64,000 bases of DNA from an uncultured Prochlorococcus sp. (lineage in GTDB: Bacteria; Cyanobacteriota; Cyanobacteriia; PCC-6307; Cyanobiaceae), in contig CACNQT010000001.1 in the NCBI GenBank assembly GCA_902622705.1, forward strand, positions 62,001 through 126,000. Direction: 5' to 3'. A program made the translations under genes and the position numbers. This document shows positions 33,779-44,315 of this stretch, in pieces (positions within the stretch are counted from its first letter, which is position 1; each line of letters starts with the position of its first letter). Below the pieces are notes generated by a model. The model was given only the letters and a program-made list of their open reading frames with translations. It was not told where the DNA came from and did no database searches.

Positions 33779-34321
33779 AGTATCTGAGAGTATGTTAGCC
33801 TGCAAAAATTGAAATAAGCCACCTTTACTAGTTTCTTCTTTTACCTCAACTTGCTTGGGAGATTTTGCATTTTTTGAAGATATAATTTCCTCCTCATCTT
33901 CTGATTTCAAAATTCTGATAATGACTTCATCTAGGGAGAAATTACCGGGACCTGTTAATGCAATTGAAGTTGCTGAAGCGAAATATAAAAGTAAAAGCTC
34001 TAGTAAAAAAATATTAAAGCCTGAAGTAACAAGTGCATGATATATAGCTACAGATATTGTTCCAACAATTGCCAAAGCTCCGAATCTAGTGGCTAAGCCG
34101 ATAATTAGTAACCAACTACCACCTATTTCTGAGAATGCCGCTATGTATGATAAAAATATTGGGAATGGGAGGTGTAATGGTCTTACAAAAGCATCAGCGA
34201 AATTTTCTATGTTTGCTAATTTCTCATAACCGTGATGTATAAGAACAGTTCCAGTTATAACTCTAAGAATTAATAAAGCAGTATCTTTGCTAAACGACTT
34301 GGTAAGAATTGTTGAAAGCAC
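33770..34321 (-). CDS. DoxX-family membrane protein
   Basis: LLILRVITGTVLIHHGYEKLANIENFADAF. Confidence 0.85.
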   Translation of the reverse strand: MLSTILTKSFSKDTALLILRVITGTVLIHHGYEKLANIENFADAFVRPLHLPFPIFLSYIAAFSEIGGSWLLIIGLATRFGALAIVGTISVAIYHALVTSGFNIFLLELLLLYFASATSIALTGPGNFSLDEVIIRILKSEDEEEIISSKNAKSPKQVEVKEETSKGGLFQFLQANILSDTSS

Positions 34322-34456
34322 TATTAAAAAATTATCCTTAAGTAAAAATAACTAGTCACAGTATTCATCGTGGATTAAAGAGCAAAAGTCGTAGCTAAAT
34401 AAGTATTTATACCTACTTACAAAAGGGTTTATTTTCTGATTAGGAATTCAACTAAG

Positions 34457-35611
34457 TTAAAAATTATTTTTTGAATATTTTTCTAATATTCTCTGATTTA
34501 TTTTTGGAATATTTTCTTTAAATTTAAAAAACCCTTTTTTAGCAAATTTCCAAGCAAATAAATCTTCATCCCGCACAAGATTAAAAATTTTTTTATGGTG
34601 AAAATTTTTAAACTCAGTTATGAAATCATAATTTTCTCCCACTCCAGGATAAATAATGTCTATTTCATTAGTATTTTTAAAAGTATTTTCCAATGAATAA
34701 GGATCAATCTGTTCAACAGTCTCAAATTTCTCTACAAATTCAGAGACCAAATCTTGTTTAAATTTCAATACAGATTCAGACAATTTAATTTGTCTTTGTT
34801 CATTTTTTAAAAGGATAATAAATACTTTTTTATAGCTCGGAATTAAATTTTTAAGGGTTGCAAGGTGTAGATCATTTTCAAACATAATCAGATTATCTGA
34901 TTTAGGATCCATATCATTTTTATAAATCTCATCTTCAAATGGTATTTGATTAGATTCTTCAAGAAAAATTTGTTGATTACTTATTGTGTCTACATTAAAT
35001 CTATTATTTGAAAACTTTCTGAGGTTTGATGATGAAAAAAGATATTGTTTTCCCTTCGTTTGCAATCCTCCCACCCATCTCCAACTAAGGAGGTTAGATG
35101 AAGCATCTCCATCAAAAAGATATTTAAAGAAAAACTTTGCTCCCAATTGCCATGGGAGGCCTAAATTAAATATCCAAGTACTCGCAAACCACATTCTTGT
35201 ATGGTTATGCAAATAGTTGTACTGCTTTAATTCATGTACCCAAGAATTAAAAAAATCTAATTCTGTATTGCCATTAATTGCACTTTTATATAACTCATAA
35301 TCAAAATCGAGATTGTTTTCTGAAATAAAATTTCTCCAAACTTTAGGTCTATTTTCCATCCACCCTTTCCAGTAAACTCTCCAAAATATTTCTTCAACAA
35401 ATTTAGTTGAATTTTTGATTTTGTACTTACTTTTAATATCATTTATCAGATCATATTCCAATAATATTCTATGAGTAATGAAAGGCGATAATTTTGAAAC
35501 TGAACTTTCATTATTTGGCCCAAAATCAAAATTTCTTAATTTTGCATAATCATTGATTTTGTATTTCGCAAAATTTTCCCATGTATTTTGAGCTTTTAAT
35601 AAAAATGACAT
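34457..35611 (-). CDS. Photolyase/cryptochrome-like FAD-binding protein with unusual domain order
   Basis: HNHTRMWFASTWIFNLGLPWQLGAKFFFKYLFDGDASSNLLSWRWVGGLQTKGKQYLF; C-terminal LIMFENDLHLATLKNL...FKFKENIPKI resembles the photolyase alpha/beta domain. Confidence 0.82.
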   Translation of the reverse strand: MSFLLKAQNTWENFAKYKINDYAKLRNFDFGPNNESSVSKLSPFITHRILLEYDLINDIKSKYKIKNSTKFVEEIFWRVYWKGWMENRPKVWRNFISENNLDFDYELYKSAINGNTELDFFNSWVHELKQYNYLHNHTRMWFASTWIFNLGLPWQLGAKFFFKYLFDGDASSNLLSWRWVGGLQTKGKQYLFSSSNLRKFSNNRFNVDTISNQQIFLEESNQIPFEDEIYKNDMDPKSDNLIMFENDLHLATLKNLIPSYKKVFIILLKNEQRQIKLSESVLKFKQDLVSEFVEKFETVEQIDPYSLENTFKNTNEIDIIYPGVGENYDFITEFKNFHHKKIFNLVRDEDLFAWKFAKKGFFKFKENIPKINQRILEKYSKNNF

Positions 35612-35888
35612 TTTCTCATAACTTTAAAAAATTTTTTTTTGTATTGATAGAAATTTCAAAAATTTGCTTTTAAATTAATCCTTAAAATTTTCTATTTTAC
35701 TTTTAAGTAAATATGTTTGATTGAAGTATTTAATTTAAACGCCTTATAAGTACATTTTATACTCTTAAATCGCTCTCTGCGTAGGAGGATATTTAGTGGT
35801 CAATTACTTTTTAGATCTAATTTTAATTTTCAAATCTTTATTTAAATGATTTTTTCTAAAAGATTTTTAAATATTTATCAAAATTATT

Positions 35889-36637
35889 ATGAATAATTTA
35901 TTAGTGAGAGATGTTAAGTATCTAGATGAAGAATACAGAATAGGTGAAGGCATAATTTCTGATGATGCATTTAAGCAACTTGAAAAGCTCTTTATTCCTG
36001 TTGATCCAGAGCCTGACTACTTTAATCAAAAAAGTAATAAACTTTTGCCAAAATTAGCCAAAGAAAACTATAAAGAATTTTTGGAAAGTTTATTAACAAA
36101 AACAAGATTAAGCATTCAACCAAAAATTGATGGCTGTGCTATTGCAATTAGATATGTAGATGGCAAGTTTAATAAAGCTATTACAAAAAAAGGATTTGAT
36201 GTCTCAAGCAAAATTTAACAAATTAAAAATGTCCCCGATTGTATTCCTATCAAACGAGATTTTCAAATTAGAGGTGAACTATACGCTACAAATCAAGTTG
36301 CCGGCATTTCCCAAAGAATTACAAGAAAATACCTCAATGATAAGGAAGGGATTGGAGAAAGTCTCCGCTTTTGCTGTTTCCAAATACTTAATGGAAGACT
36401 TAATCAATACGAAACCCTTAACTATCTTAAAAAATGTGGCTTCAGCACCTCTGACAGTTACTTCACAAATCATACAAGCGAAATCCAAATATATAAAAAA
36501 ATTGGTTAGAGAAAAAAATATTTGCGAAATATCCAACTAATGGGATAGTTATAAAAATAAATAGTAGGAAATTACAGTTACTTAGAGAGAAAAGTTTATC
36601 TCAAAATAACGAATGGCAATATGCAATCGAAAAATAA
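35889..36637 (+). pseudogene. NAD-dependent DNA ligase-like pseudogene (premature TAA at 36216-36218, frameshift near 36501)
   Basis: KIDGCAIAIRY adenylation motif; same-frame continuation QIKNVPDCIPIKRDFQIRGELYATNQVAGISQRITRKYLN; last part NGIVIKINSRKLQLL...EWQYAIEK lies in another frame. Confidence 0.8.
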
Positions 36638-36745
36638 TTTTAAAAAGTACCTTCAATAAGAGCTCACGATACTGACTTCCAGTATTTACAGTGGAAAAGT
36701 AATTAAATTTTGGTTAAATTCCAAAGCAATTTGCAGGATTACTAA

Positions 36746-37675
36746 ATGACTGCCACTATTTCAAGACCTAAAATCTCTAACTGGGAAACATCTAATATTC
36801 CAAACCTTAAAGGCAAAACAGCGCTAATTACTGGTGCGAATAGTGGTCTTGGATACTACACTGCAAAGGCCTTAGCGGAAAAAAATGCTCATGTTGTTTT
36901 GGCTTGTAGATCACTTGAAAAAGCTAATCAAACTATCAAAAAACTTAAAGGTCTTAATCCTGAAGGATTATTTACACCTTTAGAATTAGATTTGTCAGAT
37001 TTAAAAAATATTGTTGAAGTTCAGTCCAAAATTTTTGATAATTTTGAAAATTTGGATTTACTAATCAATAATGCAGGCATTATGCATCCGCCTAAAACTC
37101 TTAGTGCCCAGGGATATGAAATACAATTTGCAGTTAATCATCTAGCTCACATGCTATTGACTCTAAAGCTACTTCCAATTATTGAAAAAAAAGAAGAATC
37201 TAGAGTAGTGACGGTGACTTCCGGAGCACAATTTTTTGGCAAAGTTGGTTGGAAAAATCTGAAAGCAGAGAACTATTACAACAAATGGGAATCTTACTCC
37301 AATAGCAAATTGGCAAATGTAATGTTTGCTTTGGAACTAAATGAGAACTTAAAGCACAAGAGTATACTTTCTTTAGCTGCTCACCCAGGAATTGCGAAAA
37401 CAAATCTCTTTACTGCTCAAAAACCTAACCCTGGTCCATTAGAAACATTCTCATTGGAATTATTTAGTCCTATTTTTCAAACTGCTGAGATGGGTGCTTT
37501 ACCTCAGCTTTTTGCAGCTACTTCACCAGACGTAAGAGGCGGTGATCATTATGGTCCTAGATTTAATTTCAGAGGTCATCCAAAACTATCCCCTACTTCT
37601 CCTTTCGCTATGAATAAAAAAGAAAGAAAAAATTTATGGGAAAAAAGCCTCGAAATACTTAATAACTTCTTATAA
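36746..37675 (+). CDS. Short-chain dehydrogenase/reductase, protochlorophyllide reductase/retinol dehydrogenase-like
   Basis: TGANSGLGYYTAKALA, LLINNAGIM, YSNSKLANV. Confidence 0.88.
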   Translation: MTATISRPKISNWETSNIPNLKGKTALITGANSGLGYYTAKALAEKNAHVVLACRSLEKANQTIKKLKGLNPEGLFTPLELDLSDLKNIVEVQSKIFDNFENLDLLINNAGIMHPPKTLSAQGYEIQFAVNHLAHMLLTLKLLPIIEKKEESRVVTVTSGAQFFGKVGWKNLKAENYYNKWESYSNSKLANVMFALELNENLKHKSILSLAAHPGIAKTNLFTAQKPNPGPLETFSLELFSPIFQTAEMGALPQLFAATSPDVRGGDHYGPRFNFRGHPKLSPTSPFAMNKKERKNLWEKSLEILNNFL

Positions 37676-37936
37676 ATTTTTCATTTTTACTAACTTTAGA
37701 AAATACTTCAAGATATGTAATTCACTCTCTGAGAGTTTCATAAATTCTGTTAAGGCATCATAATTTTTTTCATCAATTTTTTTTGACAATTGAATTAAAC
37801 TATCATGGTTTTCATTAACAAAGCGCTCAGCAATCTGAGACGGAGTTAAACCCCGTTCAATTAATTCACCTGGAGCATTTTTCTCCCACTTTTCATAAAA
37901 CCAAGAGAACCAATATTTTGCAGTATTATCTTCCAT
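37670..37936 (-). CDS. Small hypothetical protein, paralog of 48402..48728
   Basis: WFSWFYEKW...GLTPSQIAERFVNEN...DALTEFMKLSESELHIL. Confidence 0.65.
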   Translation of the reverse strand: MEDNTAKYWFSWFYEKWEKNAPGELIERGLTPSQIAERFVNENHDSLIQLSKKIDEKNYDALTEFMKLSESELHILKYFLKLVKMKNL

Positions 37937-37988
37937 TAATTAACTTATCTTGGGCGAATACTATAAATACTGAAGAAAAATCTCATGA

Positions 37989-39452
37989 TTGAATTACCCT
38001 TTAAACACAATTAATATAAATGCAATTATAAATTTAATGATAGATAATCATTCAAATAAAAGAAATATTAATCTTGTAATTGGATTAGGTAAATCTGGAT
38101 TTTGGGCTGCCAAGTATTTGAGAAGCATCAATAAGAGAGTAATTGTTTGGGAAAGTAAAGATGGGATAGAATTCTTAGAAAGAAAAACAGCATTAGAGGA
38201 GCTTAATATCATAGTTTCTCTAAATAAAGCATTTGTATTTGAAGAAATTCAACCTTTTTTGAAAGAGATCGAATCTGTTGTTGTAAGTCCATCAATACCT
38301 TATGACCATACAACTATTTTTGAATTAAAAAAAAAGGGAATTAAAGTAATTGGAGAAATTAATGTTGCATGGGAAATTTTAAAAGACACAAATTGGATAG
38401 GTATTACTGGCACTAATGGCAAGACTACTGTCACTCATCTACTAAGCCATATACTCTGTGATAGTGGATTATATGCTCCATTTGCAGGAAATATTGGTAC
38501 ACCTTTATGTAAGTATGCTCACTCCAAAAAACATGAAAAAATTGATTGGGTTGTAGCTGAATTAAGCAGTTATCAAATAGAAATATCTCCAGAAGTAGAA
38601 CCTAATATTGGAATATGGACAACCTTCACAGAAGATCATCTTGAAAGACATAAAACACTTGAAAACTATTTCAAAATAAAAAAAAGCTTGTTAGAAAAAT
38701 CTGATTTTAGAATTTATAATTATGACGATAAAAACCTAAGAAATCACTACAGTTCGCTATCAAGAGGGGTTTGGATAACAACTAGTTTCGATAAATCAAA
38801 TTTTATTCATTGCGATTATTGGATAAATGAACAAGCGTACATTGTTGAGAGAGGGAAGAAATTATTCAAACTTGAACATTTTTCTTTAAAAGGAATGCAT
38901 AATCTTCAAAATCTTTTATTGGTAACTGCAGCAGCAAGAAAAGTTGGATTATCTGGCAAGAAGATTAAAGATTCTTTATCTAATTACAAACAATTACCCC
39001 ATAGGATGGAAACAATTTATAAAAATAATGATTTGGAAATCATTAATGATAGTAAAGCTACAAATTTTGACTCTTCTATTGCGGGAATAAGTTCAATTGA
39101 AGGTCAAATAATAATCATTGCTGGGGGTAGATTAAAAGGCAATGAATATAGTGAGTGGATAAAAGTTTTAAAGAAAAAAGTTAAATGTGTTTTCCTTTTT
39201 GGAGAAAGCTCAAAAGTCCTAAAAATGGCGCTTATTAATGAAGGATTTAAAAAAAATATTTTTGAATTTTCAGAACTTAAAGAGCTTTTAAATTTTGTTT
39301 TTCATTATTTACAAAATAATAGGGTTGGGACATTATTATTCTCACCTTCATGCTCTAGTTTTGATCAATTTAAAAATTATGAAGAGCGTGGAGATTATTT
39401 CAAGAAACTAATAAGTGAAAAATTAAAGGTTCATAAATCCATTTTTTGTTAA
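37989..39452 (+). CDS. murD: UDP-N-acetylmuramoylalanine-D-glutamate ligase
   Basis: [34 protein letters not shown]. True start may be the ATG at about 38037. Confidence 0.95.
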   Translation: MNYPLNTININAIINLMIDNHSNKRNINLVIGLGKSGFWAAKYLRSINKRVIVWESKDGIEFLERKTALEELNIIVSLNKAFVFEEIQPFLKEIESVVVSPSIPYDHTTIFELKKKGIKVIGEINVAWEILKDTNWIGITGTNGKTTVTHLLSHILCDSGLYAPFAGNIGTPLCKYAHSKKHEKIDWVVAELSSYQIEISPEVEPNIGIWTTFTEDHLERHKTLENYFKIKKSLLEKSDFRIYNYDDKNLRNHYSSLSRGVWITTSFDKSNFIHCDYWINEQAYIVERGKKLFKLEHFSLKGMHNLQNLLLVTAAARKVGLSGKKIKDSLSNYKQLPHRMETIYKNNDLEIINDSKATNFDSSIAGISSIEGQIIIIAGGRLKGNEYSEWIKVLKKKVKCVFLFGESSKVLKMALINEGFKKNIFEFSELKELLNFVFHYLQNNRVGTLLFSPSCSSFDQFKNYEERGDYFKKLISEKLKVHKSIFC

Positions 39453-39553
39453 AGTATCTTTTCGTAATTTTCAGGTCGGTCATCACAACCGTTTACCCTC
39501 TAGCAAATATTCACTTAATTAGTTAGATTTTGACTATAAAATAGTCACTAGCA

Positions 39554-39868
39554 ATGAGTGAATCTAACAATTTACCTCAAGCAATAAGTCATAAAAAATT
39601 AAGTTACTTGATGCTTAAGGCACAAAAAGATTCTTTTTTTTCTGATGAATTAGCAGAAATAGAAAGCCCTGAAAAAAGAGAATTTGAAGAGTTAATCAAC
39701 AATTGGGAAGCTTCAACTAAGAAGTTAGTCAATGAGTTATCAAAAAGAAAAGAGAATTTACTAAAAGATAAATCACCAAATTCTCTAGTTGCACTTGGTG
39801 CTATGGAAGTTCACCTTAATATGGCTTTGCAAGCCTTAAATGCATTTAATAAAGGAGTTGATGGGTAA
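39554..39868 (+). CDS. Small hypothetical protein
   Basis: 104 aa, charged alpha-helical. Confidence 0.6.
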   Translation: MSESNNLPQAISHKKLSYLMLKAQKDSFFSDELAEIESPEKREFEELINNWEASTKKLVNELSKRKENLLKDKSPNSLVALGAMEVHLNMALQALNAFNKGVDG

Positions 39869-39881
39869 AATAACAGATAAA

Positions 39882-40616
39882 TTATAAGGAAGGCATCGAA
39901 AATAAGAGAAAATCTAAGTTTTTTTCAGTATCTATAGAAACATCATCATAATAATTAACTTCAAAACCCAAGCCATCTCCAGATTCGAGAAATATATTTG
40001 AATTAGAGTCTTTACTTTTTAATAAAAGATTACCTTCTATTATTTGTATCCAATTATATTTATCGATGTTTAATGGCAATTTTTTTTCTTGAATTGGCTT
40101 ATATTTACAACGCCATAAAGAGATACTTTGATTTAGAAAAAGCTTATTATTTTTACCGTCTTTGTAATTGAATATAAGATTGTCCCACAACTTTTCATTT
40201 AATGAAATTTGATCATATCGAGGTTTGATATTTTCTTTTTGAGGGTATATCCAAATCTGGAACAACTTACAGGTCTCATTTTCTTCATTCTTCTCGCTAT
40301 GAGAGATTCCAGTGCCTGCAGACATAACTTGTACTTCATCTTTGTGAATTTTTCCAAGATTGTTTAACGAGTCTCTATGAGTTATTGCTCCTTTTGTTAC
40401 GACAGTAATTATTTCCATATTTGCATGAGAATGTGTATTAAATCCTGCATTAGGAGAAATAATATCTTCGTTTATAACTCTAATTTTCCCAAAATTATCC
40501 CATTTTGGATCTCTATGCTCTGCGAAAGAAAATGAATGCATTGAATGCAGCCAATCTCTTCTTGATAAAAATCTATCATCAGATTTTCTTATTTTAATAA
40601 TGTTAAAAACCATCAA
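39882..40616 (-). CDS. Pirin-family protein
   Basis: HSFSFAEHRDPKWDNFGKIRVINEDIISPNAGFNTHSHANMEIITVV. Confidence 0.92.
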   Translation of the reverse strand: MMVFNIIKIRKSDDRFLSRRDWLHSMHSFSFAEHRDPKWDNFGKIRVINEDIISPNAGFNTHSHANMEIITVVTKGAITHRDSLNNLGKIHKDEVQVMSAGTGISHSEKNEENETCKLFQIWIYPQKENIKPRYDQISLNEKLWDNLIFNYKDGKNNKLFLNQSISLWRCKYKPIQEKKLPLNIDKYNWIQIIEGNLLLKSKDSNSNIFLESGDGLGFEVNYYDDVSIDTEKNLDFLLFSMPSL

Positions 40617-40705
40617 AATTAATAGAATAAAAAAATTCTAAATAATTAGAAAAATATTTGTAAAATTTTTTGATAAATTATCCTAAAAAAAAGCAAATAT
40701 TAAAT

Positions 40706-40834
40706 TTAAAGATTTATTTTACTCTGAGCCTTATTAGCCTTTATCAATATTTTTTGTGCTTCGTCTCTTGTAAGGCATTTTTCTGCTTTTACATTTAAGT
40801 TTTTAAGTTTTTGCAGTTGCTTTGTGTTACTCAT
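40706..40834 (-). CDS. Small hypothetical protein, 42 aa (not in ORF track)
   Basis: MSNTKQLQKLKNLNVKAEKCLTRDEAQKILIKANKAQSKINL. Confidence 0.5.
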   Translation of the reverse strand: MSNTKQLQKLKNLNVKAEKCLTRDEAQKILIKANKAQSKINL

Positions 40835-40900
40835 AATTTTAACCGATTCTTAACCTTACTTTAACATAAGTTTAAATTAATCGCCTCTTAAACCTTGGCA

Positions 40901-41443
40901 TCAAATCGTTTTTACATCTTTGAGAATGGAATTATCAGAACAGTATAGAGGATGTATTGGATTATCTTTGATTGTTTTCTTAATTAAAAGCGGTCCAAGA
41001 GGATTATCAAAATTATTTTTCCTAATTGAGTTATATTGCATTATTTTTTTTGATATTCTTTTATTTCTATTTAGAAATTTACCTTTGTTACCCCAACCCA
41101 ACCATAAATCACAATTTTTATTTTCAGACCAGTGTTTTAAGTTTTTATAAATATGATTATTGTTTAAATACCCCACAGGGTTTTTATGATTAAAAAGTTT
41201 TTCTGGTTTGCTTGAAATAAGAGCAAATAGATTTATTAATTTTACTTTGCCGTAATTATTGTTTTTCGAAATTTTGATTATCTTTTTTGTTGTGTTGTCC
41301 AAGAAAAATTCATCCGATAATGAGGGATTTAAACCAATAAAGATAATCTCTTTTTTAGATTTAGAAATCTTATAACTTAAACTCCATCTATATAGTTTGT
41401 TAGCGCTTATTAAACAATTTCTTTCATGAAATAAATTTTTCAA
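40901..41443 (-). CDS. DUF1643-domain protein
   Basis: FIGLNPSLSDEFFLDNTTKKI...VKLINLFALISSKP...GNKG. Confidence 0.75.
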   Translation of the reverse strand: MKNLFHERNCLISANKLYRWSLSYKISKSKKEIIFIGLNPSLSDEFFLDNTTKKIIKISKNNNYGKVKLINLFALISSKPEKLFNHKNPVGYLNNNHIYKNLKHWSENKNCDLWLGWGNKGKFLNRNKRISKKIMQYNSIRKNNFDNPLGPLLIKKTIKDNPIHPLYCSDNSILKDVKTI

Positions 41444-41925
41444 CCTAAACCTATACCTCTAGCCATGAGAGTGGCAAACAAAGGTATTGTTGCAAAGCCC
41501 ACTAATTCAGTAGTAATGATTAGTCTGAACCTCTTAACTAGATTTTCAGATATTTCAGGTAATTTATTCTTACTTAATGGAATGGCCCATAAGATATAGG
41601 TTGTCGTTGGATATAAAGAAAGTAATCCAACCAGAATGTAAAGAGAAACTTTTATCCAAAAAACAGGATTACCTGTATAAAAATCACCTCCTTGACCAAA
41701 ATACTTAACACGCAAAATCCCAGTAACCAATATTGCAACTCCTGCCAAACCATAGACCACATCAGCAATTATCATTGAAATCGTCTCATTTCTATTAAGA
41801 CCTACTTTGAGAGTCAATCTTTCAAATAAAAGAGAACCGAAACACAATATAATTCCTAAGTAATGAACATATGCTACTAATGCACTTTTGGCAATTTCAC
41901 CTGTTAATAAAGTTCCTAATAACAT
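41440..41925 (-). CDS. DUF2214-like integral membrane protein
   Basis: 161 aa, 4 TM helices. Confidence 0.65.
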   Translation of the reverse strand: MLLGTLLTGEIAKSALVAYVHYLGIILCFGSLLFERLTLKVGLNRNETISMIIADVVYGLAGVAILVTGILRVKYFGQGGDFYTGNPVFWIKVSLYILVGLLSLYPTTTYILWAIPLSKNKLPEISENLVKRFRLIITTELVGFATIPLFATLMARGIGLG

Positions 41926-42014
41926 TTTCTAGTCAAAATTTATATAAATACTAACCACCAAATAAAGAATTTGTTTATGAAATAGATTAAACAATAAAAA
42001 GCAAGTGATTGATT

Positions 42015-42764
42015 CTAGGAATCTAAAAAACTTTTTTGACCCTCTTCAAAAAAATCCTTTTTATTCCACACTTCGATTACATCTGGGAAATGTTTTTCCA
42101 TACAATTATCACAAACCCCATGACTAAATCTAATATCACTAATTTTCGAAAGATATTTTTCTAAATGCATCCAATCACCCTCCTTATTTTTCACCTCTCT
42201 GCAATATGAACATACAGATAAAATCCCTTCCTGTTTATGCAAATTAGATAAAGCATCTAGCAAATTTAATGACTTTTTTCTAAGCTCTAAAAATGAAACT
42301 ATTTGCTTGGATAATAATTCCATAATGTTAAATTGTTGTGTAGTTAGATTTCCTGGCTTTCTGTCTATTACACAAAGAGTTCCAAGCTTATTACCATCAC
42401 TATTTCTAAGGGGAAAACCTGCATAAAAACGAATCTTTGGATCTCCAGTTACCAATGGATTATTTATAAATCTTTCGTCTTGGAGAGCATCATGAATAAT
42501 TAATGGACTATTTTCTTTTATTGCATGTGTGCAAAAAGACCAATCTCTTCTAGTTTCTGATATTTGAAGTCCTATTTTGGATTTAAACCATTGTTTATCT
42601 TTATCTACCAAAGTCATTAAAGAAATAGGCACATTACAGGTTGTAGCAGCAATTTTTGTAATATCGTCATAACACGATTCTGGCTTGGTTCCCAAAATCC
42701 TATATTCTGCTAAAGCTTTTAATCTTCTTTCCTCTTCTTCTTTTTTTGATACAAGATTCTGCAT
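42015..42764 (-). CDS. GAF-domain protein with C-terminal Cys-rich CSYC...SHGVCDNC module
   Basis: GAF: VPISLMTLVDKDKQWFKSKIGL...FYAGFPLRNSDGNKLGTLCVID; C-terminus VCSYCREVKNKEGDWMHLEKYLSK..FSHGVCDNC. Confidence 0.82.
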   Translation of the reverse strand: MQNLVSKKEEEERRLKALAEYRILGTKPESCYDDITKIAATTCNVPISLMTLVDKDKQWFKSKIGLQISETRRDWSFCTHAIKENSPLIIHDALQDERFINNPLVTGDPKIRFYAGFPLRNSDGNKLGTLCVIDRKPGNLTTQQFNIMELLSKQIVSFLELRKKSLNLLDALSNLHKQEGILSVCSYCREVKNKEGDWMHLEKYLSKISDIRFSHGVCDNCMEKHFPDVIEVWNKKDFFEEGQKSFLDS

Positions 42765-42860
42765 TAATCTTCACCAATAATTAAAACTTTAAAATTAAAG
42801 TTTCTCTAAAAAACTTTTTCCGTTTAATACTTAATATAAAAAAGATAAACTTATTGAATT

Positions 42861-42905
42861 GTTACTTATTGATTTATTACTTATTAATTTATTATTGATT
42901 GATTT
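42861..42905. repeat. Three degenerate 15-nt tandem units across the 3' end of the flavoprotein ORF
   Basis: GTTACTTATTGATTT / ATTACTTATTAATTT / ATTATTGATTGATTT. Confidence 0.6.
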
Positions 42906-44128
42906 AATTTTGAGACTGCCATCCCAGCGATCCATCCACTTGTCCAACAATGTTGAAAATTAAATCCACCAGTGATCCCATCAACATCCAAAACTTCTCC
43001 AGAAAAAAATAACCCTGGACAAATTAAGCTCTCCATACTTTTAAAATTAACCTCATTAATTTTTACGCCTCCGGAAGTAACAAATTCCTCTCCGAATGGA
43101 CCTTTGCTCGAAATTATATATTTATCCCTCATTAAAGTATTAATCATTTTCTCTCTTTCATACGCCAGTAAATCAGCCCACTTTTTCTCTTTATCAATAC
43201 CTATTTTCTTTAATAAAAAAATCCATAATCTTTTTGTTAATAGTGGAACAGGTCTACTATTAATAAGATTCACCTTGCCTTTATTTAATCTTAAATAATT
43301 AACTTTTTCTTTTAACTCCTCATAACTTAAAGAAGACCATTTAATGATTAAATTAAATTTATATTTTTGGCTATAAAGTTCCCTTGCTGCAATTGATGAA
43401 AGTTTTAATACTGCTGGCCCACTAAACCCCCAATGCGTTATTAGTAAATCGCCTCTATTTTGAAAATTCTTATTGTTTAATTTAATTTCTATATCTATGC
43501 CCTTTATCGATACCCCACTACATTCATCCAAATTTGGTTCTTTTGTAGAAAAAGTAAAAAGGGATGGTACGGGTTTAACAATGGTGTGTCCAAGATTTTG
43601 AGCTAATTTATATCCACTTGGATTACCTCCAGTAGAAAGAATAATATTTTTTGCAGTTAACTTTGCTTTTTTAAGACTAAAAATATTGAATATATTATCT
43701 GGAGTTTTTGAAATTTCTTTTACAAAAAATTTTGTTAATATTTCTACGTCTTTTGATAAAGCACTTTTTCTCAAACAATCAATAACATCTGAAGAAGAAT
43801 TAGATACTGGGAAAACTCTTAGATCTTCCTCAATTTTTAATTTTAATCCTTTTTTCTCAAACCAATCATATACATCTCCAGCAGCAAAACAATTAAATGA
43901 TTCCAAGAGCTGAATTCCACCTCTGGGGTAATTCTCAACTAGTTCATTTGGTATCCATGTCGCATTAGTGACGTTACATCTTCCACCTCCACTAATCCTT
44001 ACTTTCTCCATAAGTTTTGAAGTACCTTCTAGAATTATTATTCTTTTTACTCCATTTTCAGCAGCAGTTATTGCTGTCATAAAACCGGCTGCACCGCCTC
44101 CTACAACAGCTAAATCAAAAGGTTCCAA
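42884..44128 (-). CDS. HI0933/YhiN-family flavoprotein (NAD(P)/FAD-dependent oxidoreductase)
   Basis: DLAVVGGGAAGFMTAITAAENG, SGGGRCNVTN, TSGGVKINEV, GEVLDVDGITGGFNFQHCWTSGW. Confidence 0.92.
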   Translation of the reverse strand: MEPFDLAVVGGGAAGFMTAITAAENGVKRIIILEGTSKLMEKVRISGGGRCNVTNATWIPNELVENYPRGGIQLLESFNCFAAGDVYDWFEKKGLKLKIEEDLRVFPVSNSSSDVIDCLRKSALSKDVEILTKFFVKEISKTPDNIFNIFSLKKAKLTAKNIILSTGGNPSGYKLAQNLGHTIVKPVPSLFTFSTKEPNLDECSGVSIKGIDIEIKLNNKNFQNRGDLLITHWGFSGPAVLKLSSIAARELYSQKYKFNLIIKWSSLSYEELKEKVNYLRLNKGKVNLINSRPVPLLTKRLWIFLLKKIGIDKEKKWADLLAYEREKMINTLMRDKYIISSKGPFGEEFVTSGGVKINEVNFKSMESLICPGLFFSGEVLDVDGITGGFNFQHCWTSGWIAGMAVSKLNQSIIN

Positions 44129-44315
44129 AAACTTATTATTTAATATGCTTCAATCTGATAATAGCAAGGAGTAAAAAAGAAAAATTATTCCAAAAACCAT
44201 AAAAAAAATTAATAAAAAAAATTTAAAACTATGTAATAAATAGTTGCAATTTACTAATTTTTAAATTTCTAAAAAAATAAACGCAGTAGTTATTTTTATG
44301 CTTTAACTTAATTAA

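Noticed and set aside
36160-36540. 126-aa ORF at 36160..36540
   Set aside because: Out-of-frame reading over the ligase-like pseudogene; the ligase-like sequence lies in the other frames.
42861-42905. CRISPR-like repeat
   Set aside because: Units are contiguous, short and degenerate with no spacers; no cas genes in the window.
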